Shown here: positions 1-8,782 of the stretch, piece after piece
Position numbering within the stretch: the first letter of the stretch is position 1
How the letters are laid out: every line of letters begins with the position of its first letter
DNA from: Candidatus Nitrosotalea sinensis
Lineage (GTDB): Archaea > Thermoproteota > Nitrososphaeria > Nitrososphaerales > Nitrosopumilaceae
DNA length: 64,000 nt
Direction of reading: 5' to 3'
Assembly: GCF_900143675.1 (NCBI RefSeq)
Contig: NZ_FRFC01000003.1
Span: forward strand, 436,095 to 500,094
Made by a program: the position numbers and the translations under genes
Notes under the pieces: generated by a model
The model's input: only the letters and a program-made list of their open reading frames with translations
What the model was told of the DNA's origin: nothing
Database searches by the model: none

Positions 1-467
1 AAAGTATCTGACTCTTGTTTGAGTGATGTAATCTTTGACATCTCATCGCTTATCTCAGATTGAGGTGCCCCTGACTTTATCTTGTTTGCAAGAGACATGG
101 TCTCTGCTAGATAGTCGTTGTACTTTTTGAGGGATTCATAATATGCACCATAGCTCTGCTTCCACTCTGCAGGTGGATTGCTTTCAACCAACTCTGTTAC
201 AAGTGATGAAACTTGAGACGATGCAACCTGGGCCTGGCTTGTATAGTTGTCAGGTGAGACGGTCTTGTCTGATAATCCTTTCATGCTTGCATCTGTATCT
301 GCTATGATTAACGACTGTTTCTCTTTGACACTGTCCAGCTCGGCTTTATAGTCTGAAACAACAAACGTAGAACCGTGGTTTTGCGGGAGGAACCATATCA
401 TAAAACTTGCTCCCCCTATGGCTGCCAATATTATGCCTGTGACTATGATGCCTTTTCTGCTGGCCAT
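1..467 (-). CDS. Membrane-anchored exported protein, C-terminus cut by window edge
   Basis: The frame opens at an ATG (467-465) and runs off the left edge without a stop, giving at least 155 residues. The N-terminus has basic residues (MASRKG) followed by a hydrophobic stretch of about 18 residues, so it looks like a signal anchor with the rest outside the cell. The remainder is polar and predicted helical, rich in Ser, Lys and Glu, with no cysteines and no motif I recognise. A coiled-coil or S-layer-associated role is only a guess. Real coding is supported by the clean signal-anchor start and the long open frame. Confidence 0.65.
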   Translation of the reverse strand, partial: MASRKGIIVTGIILAAIGGASFMIWFLPQNHGSTFVVSDYKAELDSVKEKQSLIIADTDASMKGLSDKTVSPDNYTSQAQVASSQVSSLVTELVESNPPAEWKQSYGAYYESLKKYNDYLAETMSLANKIKSGAPQSEISDEMSKITSLKQESDT

Positions 468-688
468 TCAAGTGAATCTTTTTATCGCTTTTAAAAGCAT
501 AACTACAGTAAACAATTTGATTATTCTTGTACCCAATTTGTTAATTTCACGGTCTTGGATCCTTTCCTCGTAAGAAATATGATAAAATCATGTATTTTTA
601 TGTAAAAACTAGATCTATGATCTGAATTAGGCCATGTAAAAATTTAACACCCTCTAGTGTATAGTGAAATAATTTTTACAGCGTCTTG

Positions 689-697
689 CTATATACC
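689..697 (+). promoter_or_regulatory. TATA-like box of the DUF5679-type gene
   Basis: The sequence CTATATACC ends 22 bases before the ATG at 720. That is the spacing expected of an archaeal promoter driving a leaderless or nearly leaderless transcript. Confidence 0.45.
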
Positions 698-719
698 ACT
701 TCATTCGTAAGAAGTTGAA

Positions 720-863
720 ATGACTCAAGCGTACTGCGTAAAATGCAGAAAAAAAGTCGACATCGCAAATCCAAAGGAAGTTAAGCTAAAGAACGGACGA
801 CCTGCGGTTAAGGGCACATGTCCAAAATGTGGTACTAACGTCTTCCGAATAGGTAAGGCTTAG
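720..863 (+). CDS. Small zinc-ribbon protein (DUF5679-like)
   Basis: This 47-residue protein starts with MTQAYCVKCRKKV and has a second knuckle CPKCG near the C-terminus, so it carries two CxxC pairs (C6/C9 and C33/C36) that should bind one zinc. Size, layout and the basic middle section match the DUF5679 zinc-ribbon family that is widespread in archaea. Its molecular role is unknown; RNA or nucleic-acid binding is an inference from the fold. It stands alone with its own TATA-like box. Confidence 0.8.
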   Translation: MTQAYCVKCRKKVDIANPKEVKLKNGRPAVKGTCPKCGTNVFRIGKA

Positions 864-1095
864 TACAATTTTCTTCTTTTTCAAGATACCTGGTATACTG
901 TCACATTTCATGTTCTTTTGAGAAACTGTATGCCTGGTAGTATGTAATTTTGTTTTACGGGTGTCACTTTTCTAGTATCATTTGGATTTTGGCTGTCTAG
1001 TTTGGTGCAAATGAAAATGTCTAAAACGTGTGGATTTTGAACCTATTTTTTGGAATTTTGTGCCTAAAATCACTGGAAAATTAATTCGTACGGTG

Positions 1096-1326
1096 CTAGT
1101 TTACTAGGCTCTCTAGGCGTGCACACGCAAGTTGGTTTCGTAGTATGTGTACCTGAATAGAGTCTCTAAATGAATTATCTATCTTGCCAAGTTTCAGGTA
1201 CAATCTAAAGACTTGACCGTTGTCTAGGCTTGCCTTGTCCGGTGCCATGTCTATTGGATCTAGAATCTTATCTATGTACTGCCACATTTGAGCAAGTGTT
1301 GGTGTGTTATTTTGTAAACTTGACAT
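1096..1326 (-). CDS. Small hypothetical helical protein
   Basis: The 76-residue protein has no signal peptide, membrane segment or cysteine pair. It is soluble and predicted mostly helical, with a basic, Leu/Arg-rich C-terminal half. I do not recognise a family. It lies 48 bases downstream of another small gene on the same strand (1375-1536), so the two may be co-transcribed. No convincing alternative gene exists on the other strand, where overlapping frames are strongly hydrophobic in a way typical of antisense frames. Confidence 0.5.
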   Translation of the reverse strand: MSSLQNNTPTLAQMWQYIDKILDPIDMAPDKASLDNGQVFRLYLKLGKIDNSFRDSIQVHILRNQLACARLESLVN

Positions 1327-1374
1327 ATTTTATCGACTTTTATTGGGATTTTCCTGCTTGGGGGATGATGTTCT

Positions 1375-1536
1375 TCATCTGGTTCTCCTCTTCTTCTGGT
1401 TCTTTGATATGATCATCTTTAGAAACGTGCTATTGTCAAGTGAAGGATCGTCCTTCTGTGCCTTTTTTATGGCTCTTGTAAACATCTGAAAGGCAGCTGT
1501 TTTTACAGTGATGGTCTTGTACTCTTTCCTAGGCAT
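1375..1536 (-). CDS. 53-residue basic protein, ribbon-helix-helix-like
   Basis: The protein starts MPRKEYKTITVKTAAF, with an alternating beta-like segment (YKTITVK) followed by two amphipathic helices and a basic tail (KNQKKRRTR). This strand-helix-helix layout is that of a ribbon-helix-helix DNA-binding domain, although the match is by pattern only. A DNA-binding regulator of itself and the downstream 76-residue gene is an inference. A 12-residue frame lies between the two genes and was not called. Confidence 0.5.
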   Translation of the reverse strand: MPRKEYKTITVKTAAFQMFTRAIKKAQKDDPSLDNSTFLKMIISKNQKKRRTR

Positions 1537-1668
1537 CATTTTCTATGTCCGGGATGTATGGATAAACTCTAGGTAGACCTTTTTAGACAGCGATCTGCTG
1601 TTATTACCATTTTAGGGGATTTTAGGCAGATCGATTACCTTAAATGGTGAAAGTGTACTGGATATGGT

Positions 1669-1977
1669 ATGGCATTGAGCGAGTCCCACCGCCAATTGTT
1701 CATAGATGAATGCTCACGACTTACTGTGTTGGTATGTGAGTGCCTAAGCGCTCTTGAAAAGGACCCATCTGATGCTGACACTATAGAAAAAATGGTCAAT
1801 GCTGCAGATGTCATACGTGGTGGGGCAAGATTTCTCCAGGACAAAAACATGGAACAGAGTGCTCAATTGTTAATTGAACTGTTCAAAGGAGCTCAGGATG
1901 TACGTGAAAGACAAGAGGGGTTTAATGTTGTATCCAATCTCTTTGGCAGGCTGACTCCACTATCTACGTTGAACTAG
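1669..1977 (+). CDS. Hpt-like domain protein lacking the phospho-histidine
   Basis: The 102-residue protein aligns by eye with the histidine phosphotransfer domain of CheA: an N-terminal helix with acidic/Leu pattern, ALEKDPSD like the usual linker, then NAADVIRGGARFLQ where the family has RAAHTLKGSARMLG. The phospho-accepting histidine is replaced by Asp47 and the following lysine by Arg50. It therefore should not carry phosphate in the usual way. No CheA, response regulator or histidine kinase lies nearby. It may act as a protein-binding helical bundle. The Hpt relationship is an inference from the motif pattern. Confidence 0.65.
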   Translation: MALSESHRQLFIDECSRLTVLVCECLSALEKDPSDADTIEKMVNAADVIRGGARFLQDKNMEQSAQLLIELFKGAQDVRERQEGFNVVSNLFGRLTPLSTLN

Positions 1978-2097
1978 TATTGTTCGCCTGGTATTTTTCG
2001 TCCGATCTTTGACACAAGTACCTAAAATGCGGCAGAAATAGTTCTTGTTTTGGTACCATGTAAATCCATATAGGTGGCAATTCTCAAAGATGATTAG

Positions 2098-2520
2098 TTG
2101 ACAAAAGCAGAATATGAAAAATTACTAAAAAAGATTCAGGATAAAGTATCTCAAAACAAGACAGGTTCCACATCAAGATTTGAGCTTCCCAAAGTGGATA
2201 TCATGTGGCAGGGAAATAGGACATTTTTTAGAAACTTTTCAGAGTTTCCAAAGGTACTAAGAAGAGATCCTGAAAAACTCTTACAATACCTATCAAAGGA
2301 ATTTGCAACTCCTGCACAATTTGCAGGAGACAAAGCAGTATTTGTGGGAAAAAAGGAACCTCCAGAGTTTACTGCTCTTTTGGCTAGATATCTAAAAGAG
2401 TACGTTGAATGTCCAACATGTAAAAGCCCTGATACTAGAGTTGAAAAAGAAAATAGAGTAACATTGCTAAAATGTGAAGCATGTGGAGCACGTTCTCCTC
2501 TAAAAGGTCAATATGCGTAA
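2098..2520 (+). CDS. Translation initiation factor aIF2 subunit beta
   Basis: This 140-residue protein is the beta subunit of archaeal IF2, the heterotrimer that delivers initiator Met-tRNA to the small ribosomal subunit. It has the short N-terminal helix that contacts the gamma subunit, the central alpha-beta domain and a C-terminal zinc finger with C105, C108, C126 and C129. The length is typical of the family. It starts at TTG; a nearby ATG at 2090 is out of frame and stops at once. It is followed directly (no gap) by the DUF424 gene and heads a translation/ribosome-biogenesis run reaching 4684. Confidence 0.93.
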   Translation: MTKAEYEKLLKKIQDKVSQNKTGSTSRFELPKVDIMWQGNRTFFRNFSEFPKVLRRDPEKLLQYLSKEFATPAQFAGDKAVFVGKKEPPEFTALLARYLKEYVECPTCKSPDTRVEKENRVTLLKCEACGARSPLKGQYA

Positions 2521-2817
2521 ATGGCTTTTGCAGTCAGAGTAGTCATTCATAAAGAAAATAGGATGCTCAACATTTGCGATGTCGAGCTTGTTGGAAGAAC
2601 TGTGAGAAAAGATGATCTTGAGATGAACATCAGCAAGAGTTACTATGCAGACCGCGTTGTTGATGAAACTGAGGCCAAGACTCTGCTTCAAAATTCTTCC
2701 ATCATTAACATGGTGGGAAAACAAACAATTGATCTTTCATTAAAACTTGGAATAGGATCTGCAAAAGGTGTCAAAGAAATTGAAGGAGTTCCTTTTCTTA
2801 TTGTTTTCAAATTCTAA
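2521..2817 (+). CDS. DUF424 family protein
   Basis: The 98-residue protein matches DUF424 in size and pattern, with VRVVIHKENRMLNICD at the start, an internal DLEMNISKSYY and an ATLLQNSS-like middle helix. The function is not known; in archaea this family sits beside aIF2-beta or other translation genes, as here. The ATG follows the stop of the aIF2-beta gene without a gap, implying one transcript. Confidence 0.85.
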   Translation: MAFAVRVVIHKENRMLNICDVELVGRTVRKDDLEMNISKSYYADRVVDETEAKTLLQNSSIINMVGKQTIDLSLKLGIGSAKGVKEIEGVPFLIVFKF

Positions 2818-2865
2818 CAAATACAACGATTATATACGTACGAAGAACATTGTTGTCTGAGAATT

Positions 2866-3177
2866 TTGGGTAAGCGAAAAGTACTAAACGAAAGTGAGCT
2901 CAAAGAGATGCAACTTCCAGGAGAAGGAGAGCTATTAGGTAGAGTTGTAAAACTTTTGGGAAGTGATCACATTCTTGTAAGGTGTACTGATGACAAGACA
3001 AGAATGGGAAGAATCAGAGGTAAATTAAAAAGAAAAATCTGGATTCGTGATAATGACGTTGTAACTATTGCCCCTTGGGACTTTAAATCCGATGACCGTG
3101 GTGATATCACTTGGAGATATACATTGGCCCAGGTAGATATGCTAAAACAAAAAGGACTATTGCCGCAAGATTTCTAA
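2866..3177 (+). CDS. eif1A: Translation initiation factor aIF1A
   Basis: The 103-residue protein has the S1-like OB fold of eIF1A: basic N-terminus, GEGELLGRVVKLLGSDHILVRC, GRIRGKLKRKIWIRDND and the terminal helix. It helps mRNA scanning and subunit dissociation on the 30S particle. The chosen start is a TTG (2866); no ATG gives a better N-terminus. It lies between DUF424 and RIO1 in the translation run. Confidence 0.93.
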   Translation: MGKRKVLNESELKEMQLPGEGELLGRVVKLLGSDHILVRCTDDKTRMGRIRGKLKRKIWIRDNDVVTIAPWDFKSDDRGDITWRYTLAQVDMLKQKGLLPQDF

Positions 3178-3224
3178 CAACAATAAATTTTACAAGGTCT
3201 AATTACAAGTTGTAATGTTGTTAG

Positions 3225-4115
3225 GTGCAAGTTTGGATGGATGAAGATGCTGTAGATGATTTTGAAGATGAATTATCCTCTGATATGGCAGAAGAGCCAA
3301 TAGAGGAACTTGATGATTCTGATGCTGGGGAAAATGAGATGGGCTTGCAAAACAAGATGGCAAAAAAGATGAATCTAAGATTGGCAGAAAAGGAAAGAGC
3401 GCGAAAAACTGAGAAGGACGTGTTTGACAAAGACAAGGTGCTTGAGGCAGTCTTTGACAAGACTACTGTAATGACACTCTCAAGAATGATTAATGACGGG
3501 ACAATCTCATATGTGAACGGAGCAGTAGGTGCAGGAAAAGAATCTCAGACATATTGGGCTGTTGCACCTTCAGGCCAGGACTTGGCAGTGAAAATCTATC
3601 TTGTTACTACCTCTAATTTTAAAAAGAGATTTCCATATCTTATGGGAGACCCACGATTTACAAGAATAAAAAGTGGAACAAGAAATCTTGTAGAACTTTG
3701 GGCCCAAAAAGAATTTCGTAATTTGTCCAAGACATTTCAGTGTGGGATTCCATGTCCCGAGCCGATAACTGTAACTAAAAACATTCTTGTAATGAAATTT
3801 GTGGGCATCAATGGGGTTCCAGCCCCAACGCTTGTTGAATCAGAGGTGGATTATTCTGATTATGAAAAGACCCTATTGATAATTTCTGATCTTTACAAAA
3901 AAGCAGAACTTGTCCATGCAGATCTTTCCGAGTATAATATTTTCAAGACAGAAGATGGACCAATAGTTTTTGATTTTGGTTCTGCTGTGGACATTAGACA
4001 TCCAAAAACAAGGGAGTTTCTTGAAAGAGATATTAGTAATGTTACAAGATTCTTTGTTAAGAGAGGACTTACTGTGGACAATCCAATTGATGTATTTGAG
4101 AGGGTTACAAGATGA
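3225..4115 (+). CDS. rio1: RIO1-type serine/threonine protein kinase
   Basis: RIO1 is an atypical kinase/ATPase needed for 40S/30S maturation. Visible are the RIO flexible loop and nucleotide region (GAGKESQTYWA), the ATP-contacting lysine in AVKIYLV, the catalytic loop HADLSEYNI and the metal-binding DFGSAVD. A strongly acidic N-terminal extension of about 45 residues precedes the domain. Starts at GTG 3225 or ATG 3237 are both possible. The stop overlaps the next start by 4 bases (ATGA), so kinase and KH protein are translationally coupled. Confidence 0.92.
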   Translation: MQVWMDEDAVDDFEDELSSDMAEEPIEELDDSDAGENEMGLQNKMAKKMNLRLAEKERARKTEKDVFDKDKVLEAVFDKTTVMTLSRMINDGTISYVNGAVGAGKESQTYWAVAPSGQDLAVKIYLVTTSNFKKRFPYLMGDPRFTRIKSGTRNLVELWAQKEFRNLSKTFQCGIPCPEPITVTKNILVMKFVGINGVPAPTLVESEVDYSDYEKTLLIISDLYKKAELVHADLSEYNIFKTEDGPIVFDFGSAVDIRHPKTREFLERDISNVTRFFVKRGLTVDNPIDVFERVTR

Positions 4116-4684
4116 TCTTTGAAAAAACTATACTTATTCCACTTGATCGTGTAGGTGTATTGATTGGCAAAGCAGGTAAAGTAAAAGCCAAGATAGAAAA
4201 AATTTGTTCTGTATCTTTGTCCATTGATGGCCAGACCGGCGAGACAGTCATAAGGGGAGTTGGAGACGTTGAAAATATAATGCCGTTCAAGGCCGAAGAG
4301 ATAGTGATGGCAATAGGTAGGGGATTTTCAGCAGAAAATGCAATGAGCCTCGTACAAGAAGAGACTTCATTACATATTGTAGATTTGAGACAATTTGCTG
4401 GAAGATCCTCAGCACAGGTTGAGAGGATTAAAAGCAGAATAATAGGAGAGGGTGGCCGGGTTCGAAAAAATATCGAGGACCTAAGTGGGGCAAAAATCTC
4501 TGTCTATGGCAGAACTGTAGCAATCATAGGGGATGGCACTCAGCTCAAGTCTGCTGTAAATGCAATAACTTCTATCTCAAGTGGCAGCACTCATGGCAAA
4601 GTCTACAATGATCTCCAAGAATCACGCCGAAGGCAAAAACTAGACAGACTTCAACTTTGGGAGGGTGGAAACATACTTGAGTAA
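4112..4684 (+). CDS. KH-domain ribosome biogenesis protein (Pno1/Dim2-like)
   Basis: The 190-residue protein has two KH domains: the first with IPLDRVGVLIGKAGKVKAKIE, the second with IKSRIIGEGGRVRKNIEDLSG, both carrying the GxxG loop. This is the archaeal Pno1/Dim2 family, which binds the 3' end of small-subunit rRNA and partners RIO1 during maturation. The 4-base overlap with RIO1 fits that partnership. The 3' end carries a strong GGAGG sequence that serves the next gene. Confidence 0.88.
   Translation: MIFEKTILIPLDRVGVLIGKAGKVKAKIEKICSVSLSIDGQTGETVIRGVGDVENIMPFKAEEIVMAIGRGFSAENAMSLVQEETSLHIVDLRQFAGRSSAQVERIKSRIIGEGGRVRKNIEDLSGAKISVYGRTVAIIGDGTQLKSAVNAITSISSGSTHGKVYNDLQESRRRQKLDRLQLWEGGNILE
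4660..4664 (+). promoter_or_regulatory. Ribosome-binding site deciding the top6B start
   Basis: GGAGG sits 12 bases before the TTG at 4677 but directly abuts an in-frame GTG at 4665, which would leave no spacing. This favours the TTG as the start of topoisomerase VI subunit B. Confidence 0.5.
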
Positions 4685-6509
4685 AGAGACCTTCAGCCAA
4701 ATATCACCAAGTGAATTCTTTTACAGAAACAGAGACCTTGCAGGGTTTAGCAATCCTACAAGATCACTTTACACATCTGTTAGAGAATTTGTGGAAAATG
4801 CACTTGATGCATGTGATCAAAAAAAGATACTTCCTGATATTCATTTATCCATAAAGGCAGTTGATCCTGAAAAAGCAGATCCAAAACATTACATCCTTAC
4901 AGTAAAAGATAATGGACCTGGAATAGACCCAGAACACATCCCACTTGCATTTGGAACCGTACTCTATGGTTCCAAGTTTGGATTAAAACAGGCAAGAGGA
5001 ATGTTTGGTCTTGGTGCTACGATGGCAATATTGTACGGTCAAATCACTACAAACAAACCGGTCACTGTGAAGAGCTGCTCTGATAACAAGACACTTGATG
5101 AGTTTGTAATGTTGCTTGACATTCAAAAAAATAAACCTGTCATACAAAAACATACCACAAAAGAAGCTACAAAAACAGGACTGAGTGTAAGCATTGTACT
5201 TGAAGGAGACTATTCCAAGGCAGGATCAAAAATCCGGGACTATGTGTACCAAACTTCACTTATCACACCTTATGCTTCTATAACTTTTGAAGATCCTGGA
5301 GGAGAAAAGTTCCATTATGCAAGAATTGTCAAGGACATGCCGCGTCCCCCAACTGTAATCAAACCTCATCCGCATGGCATTGATGTTGAAACAATTCGCA
5401 GAATGATATCTGAGACGCATTATGAAATTCCTGCACTTGACAACAAGATGATAGACAAAGTCAAAAAAGAACTTGGATTGAAGAAAAATCTCTCAAACAA
5501 AGAAATCATGGAAAAGGCACAAAAGAGATGGTCTGACCTGTCAAGGCCTGTAAGGACAATAATGGCTGCCATGTCGTTCCTAAATGTTGACTTTGAGGGA
5601 CTACAAAAAATACGAATAGACGACCTTGATATTGCAAATAAAACACTGACATACTGGGACTTTGGGCAATCACAGTCTCATGCGGTAGAACTTGACCCCG
5701 AGAGCCCATACTACAAGCAACTTGCAAATACTGTTCAAGGTGATACACTTCTTACATTTCTTACAAAGAGGTTCCAAAGGGTAGGGCCTACCACCGCAGA
5801 AAAATTCTGCGAGTTTGCAAAATTCAAGCCAGAGCGAAGAATTGGAAGCATGACAAACGAGGAACTGGTAAAACTTGCAGATGCACTACAGAAATTTGAA
5901 GAGTTTCTCGCGCCAGACCCAAGTTGCCTTGCACCACTTGGAGAAGAGCCGCTCTCAAAAGGAATAATGAAGTTCTTCAATCCTGAATTTGCTGCAGTGT
6001 GGCAGAGAAACGCATCTGCATATTCTGGGTTTCCGTTTATTGTTGAGATGGGAATTGCATATGGTGGAGATATTCCTCCAAATGGCCTTAAGGTTTACAG
6101 ATTTGCAAACCGTATACCGCTATTGTATGATGAGGGAAGTGATGTGGTGCTCAAGATAGTAAATGAAACAGAGTGGGCCAGATACAAGATAAAAGGAGAT
6201 CCTCCGCTTGTAATTGTATCACATATTTGTTCAACAAGAATCCCGTACAAGACTGTGGGAAAAGAAAATGTGGCAGACAGACCAGAACTTGAAAGGGAAT
6301 TGAAAAATGCATTACAATATCTTGCAAGAAAGTTGGCAGTACACATGTCAAGACAAGGAGCAGCTGACATGGCAAAGAAGAGGGCAAATCTTTACTCAAA
6401 ATATGTACCACTTATTGCCCAGTTTGCAACAGAACTTGCTGGCAAGAAAAAAGAACCAAATTATAAACAACTGATAAGGATGGGTAGTGAGATTGAAGAA
6501 CAAGTCTAG
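4677..6509 (+). CDS. top6B: DNA topoisomerase VI subunit B
   Basis: The ATPase subunit of the type IIB topoisomerase that relaxes and decatenates DNA. The GHKL fold is clear: VRENALDACD-type N box (read here as REFVENALDACD), DNGPGI, GMFGLGA and TGLSVSI, then the H2TH domain and the transducer domain (SKEPL-like switch at PLSKGIM). About 610 residues is a little longer than the Saccharolobus protein but complete. The TTG start at 4677 is chosen over GTG 4665 because of the upstream GGAGG. Subunit A begins inside its 3' end, so the two are co-translated. Confidence 0.95.
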   Translation: MSKETFSQISPSEFFYRNRDLAGFSNPTRSLYTSVREFVENALDACDQKKILPDIHLSIKAVDPEKADPKHYILTVKDNGPGIDPEHIPLAFGTVLYGSKFGLKQARGMFGLGATMAILYGQITTNKPVTVKSCSDNKTLDEFVMLLDIQKNKPVIQKHTTKEATKTGLSVSIVLEGDYSKAGSKIRDYVYQTSLITPYASITFEDPGGEKFHYARIVKDMPRPPTVIKPHPHGIDVETIRRMISETHYEIPALDNKMIDKVKKELGLKKNLSNKEIMEKAQKRWSDLSRPVRTIMAAMSFLNVDFEGLQKIRIDDLDIANKTLTYWDFGQSQSHAVELDPESPYYKQLANTVQGDTLLTFLTKRFQRVGPTTAEKFCEFAKFKPERRIGSMTNEELVKLADALQKFEEFLAPDPSCLAPLGEEPLSKGIMKFFNPEFAAVWQRNASAYSGFPFIVEMGIAYGGDIPPNGLKVYRFANRIPLLYDEGSDVVLKIVNETEWARYKIKGDPPLVIVSHICSTRIPYKTVGKENVADRPELERELKNALQYLARKLAVHMSRQGAADMAKKRANLYSKYVPLIAQFATELAGKKKEPNYKQLIRMGSEIEEQV

Positions 6510-7590
6510 CACAAAAACAGCAGAGGCAAGAAAGAAACGCTTGCTATCATTGCTTGAGCAGCAGGGAATGAGCATTTATGATCATCTTGACAAGGGCCAG
6601 TTCCCGCAATTTGTCATTCCAAGTAGGTCTGTAAGCAACATTGTATATGATAAAAAAATACGACAATACATACTTGGAAGTGCAAGCGCCGTACGCAGCT
6701 CAAGAAACATGTCTCAGTTGCGTTCGTACACACAACTTGCATGGCTTGCATTTTTTGTAAATAGGCTTGTGCGAGAGGGAAAATCATCTACATTGAGAGA
6801 TATCTATTATTCATCACAGGCTTTTAGCATAGACTTTGAGGACCAGCCAGAGTCTGATAATATTATAGTGGATTTGGAGGCAGTCTTGACCAGTCCTCGT
6901 GAGGAGTTCCATATCTTTCCAGAAGAAAGAAGCAGTGTGTTTGGAGATCTTACAATAGAGTATACCGTTCCAGGATATGAAGGAAAGAGGATGAATCTTT
7001 CTGATCATCCTGATGGATATTTGATAGGACCGAGTTTGAGCAGTGCTGAACTGGTAGATACCAGTGCAGAGCTTGTCATTGCAATAGAGAAGGGTGGTCT
7101 TTTTACAAGATTTGTTGAAGAAAAAGTTCATCAAAAATTCAAGGCAATCATTGTAGATACTGCAGGACAAGCTCCAAGGTCAACAAGAAACTTGTTACGA
7201 AGACTCAACTCTGAAATGGGATTGCCAGTTGTCATACTTGCAGACGGAGATGTGTATGGTGAACACATTGCAATGGTAATCAAGTCAGGTTCTGCAAATG
7301 CTGCGCACCTCAGAGAACTTACTGTACCTGATGCCAAGTGGCTTGGTGTCTGGGCAACTGACATTGAAAAATACAAACTTCCAACAATACCGATGACTGA
7401 ATCTGACATTAAGAGAATCTATGATTTGCAAAAAGATCCAAGATATCAGGAAGGAAACTGGAAGAAACAGCTGGATGTATTCTTGAAACTAAAAAGAAAG
7501 GCAGAGCTTGAGGCCTTCTCAAAATATGGATTGACAAACATTACTGACAAGTATCTTCCTGCAAAACTTGAAGAATCAAAGAGTCTCTAG
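6487..7590 (+). CDS. top6A: DNA topoisomerase VI subunit A (Spo11 homologue)
   Basis: The DNA-cleaving subunit of topoisomerase VI. The winged-helix region carries TLRDIYYSS, whose second tyrosine (Tyr108) is the expected catalytic residue; the Toprim domain has AIEKGG for the first acid and ILADGDVYG for the metal-binding aspartates. The 367-residue length is normal. The reading frame begins at GTG 6487 (TTG 6493 also possible) and overlaps subunit B by 23 bases. The 3' end overlaps the convergent Hsp20-like gene by 15 bases. Confidence 0.95.
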   Translation: MRLKNKSSTKTAEARKKRLLSLLEQQGMSIYDHLDKGQFPQFVIPSRSVSNIVYDKKIRQYILGSASAVRSSRNMSQLRSYTQLAWLAFFVNRLVREGKSSTLRDIYYSSQAFSIDFEDQPESDNIIVDLEAVLTSPREEFHIFPEERSSVFGDLTIEYTVPGYEGKRMNLSDHPDGYLIGPSLSSAELVDTSAELVIAIEKGGLFTRFVEEKVHQKFKAIIVDTAGQAPRSTRNLLRRLNSEMGLPVVILADGDVYGEHIAMVIKSGSANAAHLRELTVPDAKWLGVWATDIEKYKLPTIPMTESDIKRIYDLQKDPRYQEGNWKKQLDVFLKLKRKAELEAFSKYGLTNITDKYLPAKLEESKSL

Positions 7591-8049
7591 CTTTCTAATC
7601 TTTAGTGTTAGTACGCCGTTTCTGTATTTGAAATCGTAAATTCCCATATCTGGAGTTGATTCTATTGGTACTTCTTTTGAAAAGTGACCAGAGCCTCGTA
7701 TGTATAGGATTCCCTCAATCAATCTGACTGTTACCTGGTCTTCAGGACCTGGTACCTCTGCTACAAAGATTATCTCTCTTTCTCCCTTGATGAGGTCGTA
7801 AACCCAGTTCTTGGTATCTACTTCCTTTGGCGTATACTGTGGGACGCTATTTTCTATAGTCATCTTCTTGAGCACTCTGACCCAGTAAATCATGGTTGCA
7901 GCAGCCACACCAATTAAGATAAAGCTGACATATCCTTGAGATGATCTAAGTGAGAGCATGTATACTACTCCAAGGAAAAGCAGAACCATTAATGGAATGA
8001 TAAAATCAAGAGACTTGTCATTAGAGTATCTGCTTTTGTAGCTTGCCAA
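7576..8049 (-). CDS. Membrane protein with Hsp20/CS-like domain
   Basis: The 157-residue protein has two adjacent hydrophobic segments (about residues 15-33 and 40-58) and then a soluble domain of beta strands. That domain (REIIFVAEVPGPEDQVTVR, YIRGSG, FKYRNGVLTLKI) has the look of an alpha-crystallin/Hsp20 fold, including the GVLTLKI motif. A membrane-tethered small heat-shock-like chaperone is an inference; the fold assignment is reasonable. It ends convergently with top6A. Confidence 0.72.
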   Translation of the reverse strand: MASYKSRYSNDKSLDFIIPLMVLLFLGVVYMLSLRSSQGYVSFILIGVAAATMIYWVRVLKKMTIENSVPQYTPKEVDTKNWVYDLIKGEREIIFVAEVPGPEDQVTVRLIEGILYIRGSGHFSKEVPIESTPDMGIYDFKYRNGVLTLKIRKLETL

Positions 8050-8141
8050 AGATATTCTGTATCTTTTAACGATGCTCCAAATATAAACACTCGTAGAATT
8101 TTCATCAAATAATTTGTTGTATCTTCAATGATTACTTGGGA

Positions 8142-8699
8142 TTAGGTTGTTTCCCATCTTTTGAAGAGCTCATGCTCTATTCCGAATTGATCCAGACACT
8201 TGCCTACTACATGATTTACGATATCATCAATGCTTTTTGGTTTGTTGTAAAAGCCTGGCATTGCGGGCAATATTGTGACACCTATCTTGGATAGTTTTAG
8301 CATGTTTTCAAGATGGATGCTTGTAAGTGGAGTCTCTCTTGGAACAAGGACAAGCTTGCGGGACTCTTTCATTGTAACACCTGCTGCACGTGCAACAAGT
8401 GTCTCTTCATATCCGTTTGCAATACTGGAAAGTGTCTTCATAGTGCAAGGAATTACAATCATTCCGTCTGTCTTGTGGGTTCCACTTGAAACACTTGCAG
8501 CCATGTTGGAATCATCTGAATAATGACTTGCAAGTGATTTTACGTATTTTAGATCATAATCAGTCTCAAGTACCAGACATTTTTTTGCCCACTCGGTCAT
8601 GATGAGGTGAACATCAACATTGCATTTTTTGAGAACTTCTAACATTCTTACGCCATATAGGATTCCGGAACTTCCTGTCAATCCTATGATTAATCTCAT
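8142..8699 (-). CDS. ubiX: Flavin prenyltransferase UbiX
   Basis: UbiX joins dimethylallyl phosphate to FMN to make the prenylated cofactor of UbiD-type decarboxylases. The sequence has the N-terminal GLTGSSGILYG nucleotide loop, SGTHKTDGMIVIPCTMKTL and LVPRETPL, which are diagnostic. The ATG at 8699 (185 residues) is preferred over a TTG at 8714 because a TATA-like element (8721-8730) lies about 26 bases upstream of it, predicting a leaderless message. No UbiD gene is in the window. Confidence 0.92.
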   Translation of the reverse strand: MRLIIGLTGSSGILYGVRMLEVLKKCNVDVHLIMTEWAKKCLVLETDYDLKYVKSLASHYSDDSNMAASVSSGTHKTDGMIVIPCTMKTLSSIANGYEETLVARAAGVTMKESRKLVLVPRETPLTSIHLENMLKLSKIGVTILPAMPGFYNKPKSIDDIVNHVVGKCLDQFGIEHELFKRWETT

Positions 8700-8720
8700 G
8701 ATAAAATTGCTCAAGTTCCA

Positions 8721-8730
8721 TATTTAATTT
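8721..8730 (-). promoter_or_regulatory. TATA-like box of ubiX
   Basis: On the minus strand this reads AAATTAAATA, centred about 26 bases before the ubiX ATG at 8699. The spacing supports a leaderless transcript and that start codon. Confidence 0.45.
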
Positions 8731-8782
8731 CTCCTTGGTATTTTGGCATGTTTATTTATGGCATTTTCAAGATTGATACCTG

